This document shows, in pieces, positions 7,316 to 7,777 of a DNA stretch of 7,777 bases. Position 1 is the first letter of the stretch, and the number at the start of each line of letters is the position of its first letter. Under the pieces are notes generated by a model. The model was not told where the DNA came from, did not search any database, and saw only the letters and a program-made list of their open reading frames with translations. The stretch is from Clostridia bacterium (GTDB lineage: Bacteria > Bacillota > Clostridia > RUG12999): assembly GCA_017502065.1 (NCBI GenBank), contig JAFVVU010000031.1:1-7777 (forward strand), read 5' to 3'. The position numbers were made by a program, and so were the translations under genes.

Positions 7316-7777
7316 ATGTTCAAAGTAGGTATTATCGGATGCGGCGGCATGGGAAATATGCACGCCACTTGTTATGAAGCAATTGATGGTGTCCAGCTTG
7401 TCGCAGTTGCCTCAACGAACGAGGATCAACTGCAAAAAATGCAAGAAGAATATAAAGTAAAAACATATTTTTCTGCAGAAGAATCGATTCTTGATTCGGA
7501 ACTTGACATAATAGATATATGTCTGCCGACATTTCTTCATGTTGAGTACGCAATTAAGGCAATGGAAGCCGGAAAAATTGTTTTTATAGAAAAACCTCTT
7601 TGCCTTACGGCAGAGGATGCCGACCTTCTTCTCGAAACACAGAAGAGAACAGGCGCAAAAGTACAGGTTGGTCATGTTGTTCGTTTCTGGGATGAATATG
7701 TATGGTTGAAAAACGCGGTAGAAAACAAAATCTATGGCAAACTTATATCAGATAATTTCACAATACTCTCCCCTCTT
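7316..7777 (+). CDS. Gfo/Idh/MocA-family NAD(P)-dependent oxidoreductase (N-terminal part; 3' end outside window)
   Basis: The first 154 residues of a Gfo/Idh/MocA oxidoreductase (full length usually 330-400). These cytoplasmic enzymes oxidise or reduce a hydroxyl or keto group on sugars and cyclitols with NAD(P). The Rossmann fold opens the protein: VGIIGCGGMGNMHA (4-17) gives the GxGxxG motif (G8, G10, G13). DICLPTFLHVEYAIKAMEAG (67-86) and the family's catalytic EKP (92-94) follow, then GHVVRFW (119-125), where the second domain begins. The frame stays open to the window edge. ATG 7316 follows GAGGTG (7304-7309), which overlaps the previous stop codon, so the two genes are tightly coupled. 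Next to a TIM-barrel isomerase it would typically make or consume a keto-sugar, in line with the sugar-binding lipoprotein upstream. Substrate cannot be assigned, and the catalytic Lys/Asp/His set of the C-terminal domain is outside the window. Confidence 0.94.
   Translation, partial: MFKVGIIGCGGMGNMHATCYEAIDGVQLVAVASTNEDQLQKMQEEYKVKTYFSAEESILDSELDIIDICLPTFLHVEYAIKAMEAGKIVFIEKPLCLTAEDADLLLETQKRTGAKVQVGHVVRFWDEYVWLKNAVENKIYGKLISDNFTILSPL

Noticed and set aside
7332..7675. Two minus-strand frames near the right edge
   Set aside because: They sit opposite the Gfo/Idh/MocA gene, whose + frame is open to the window end and carries the GxGxxG and EKP motifs.
1..7777. CRISPR arrays, tRNA or rRNA genes, insertion sequences, long repeats, catabolite-control (cre) sites
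   Set aside because: None was seen: there are no regularly spaced repeats, no transposase-like frame, and no cre-like match in the gaps I read.

Overview
The window holds seven genes, all on the + strand and tightly packed: five complete and one cut at each end. The composition is A+T-rich. Shine-Dalgarno sites are strong (for example AGGAGG before the isomerase), and the solute-binding protein has a Gram-positive type lipoprotein signal. Together these suggest an anaerobic, probably gut-associated member of the Clostridia. That assignment is inferred from style and gene content only; no marker gene is present.

Layout: (1) 1-585, C-terminal 194 residues of an FGGY sugar kinase of xylulokinase type. 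(2) 606-1961, a single polypeptide joining electron transfer flavoprotein (ETF) beta and alpha subunits. (3) 1982-3385, an L-fucose/L-arabinose isomerase-like protein. (4) 3400-5028, a parallel beta-helix protein resembling GH110 alpha-1,3-galactosidases, with no signal peptide. (5) A 125-base gap with small inverted repeats and a possible promoter. (6) 5154-6437, a sugar-binding lipoprotein of an ABC importer. (7) 6481-7305, a TIM-barrel sugar phosphate isomerase/epimerase. (8) 7316-7777, the N-terminal 154 residues of a Gfo/Idh/MocA oxidoreductase. Gaps between the other genes are 10-43 bases, and there is no convincing terminator, so the set looks like one operon, perhaps with an extra promoter before the binding protein.

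As a system it reads as a carbohydrate-catabolic locus. The lipoprotein captures a saccharide, probably an oligosaccharide. The cytoplasmic GH110-like enzyme would trim it. The NAD(P)-type oxidoreductase and TIM-barrel epimerase would rework the sugar, the isomerase would make a ketose, and the FGGY kinase would phosphorylate it. The surprise is the compact fused ETF, which implies that one step is a flavin-dependent oxidation whose electrons pass through this protein. Neither its flavin dehydrogenase partner nor its electron acceptor lies in the window. A linkage of ETF subunits with an FGGY kinase is known from the uncharacterised E. coli ygc cluster. The ETF fusion and its setting are the best candidates here for an undescribed pathway.
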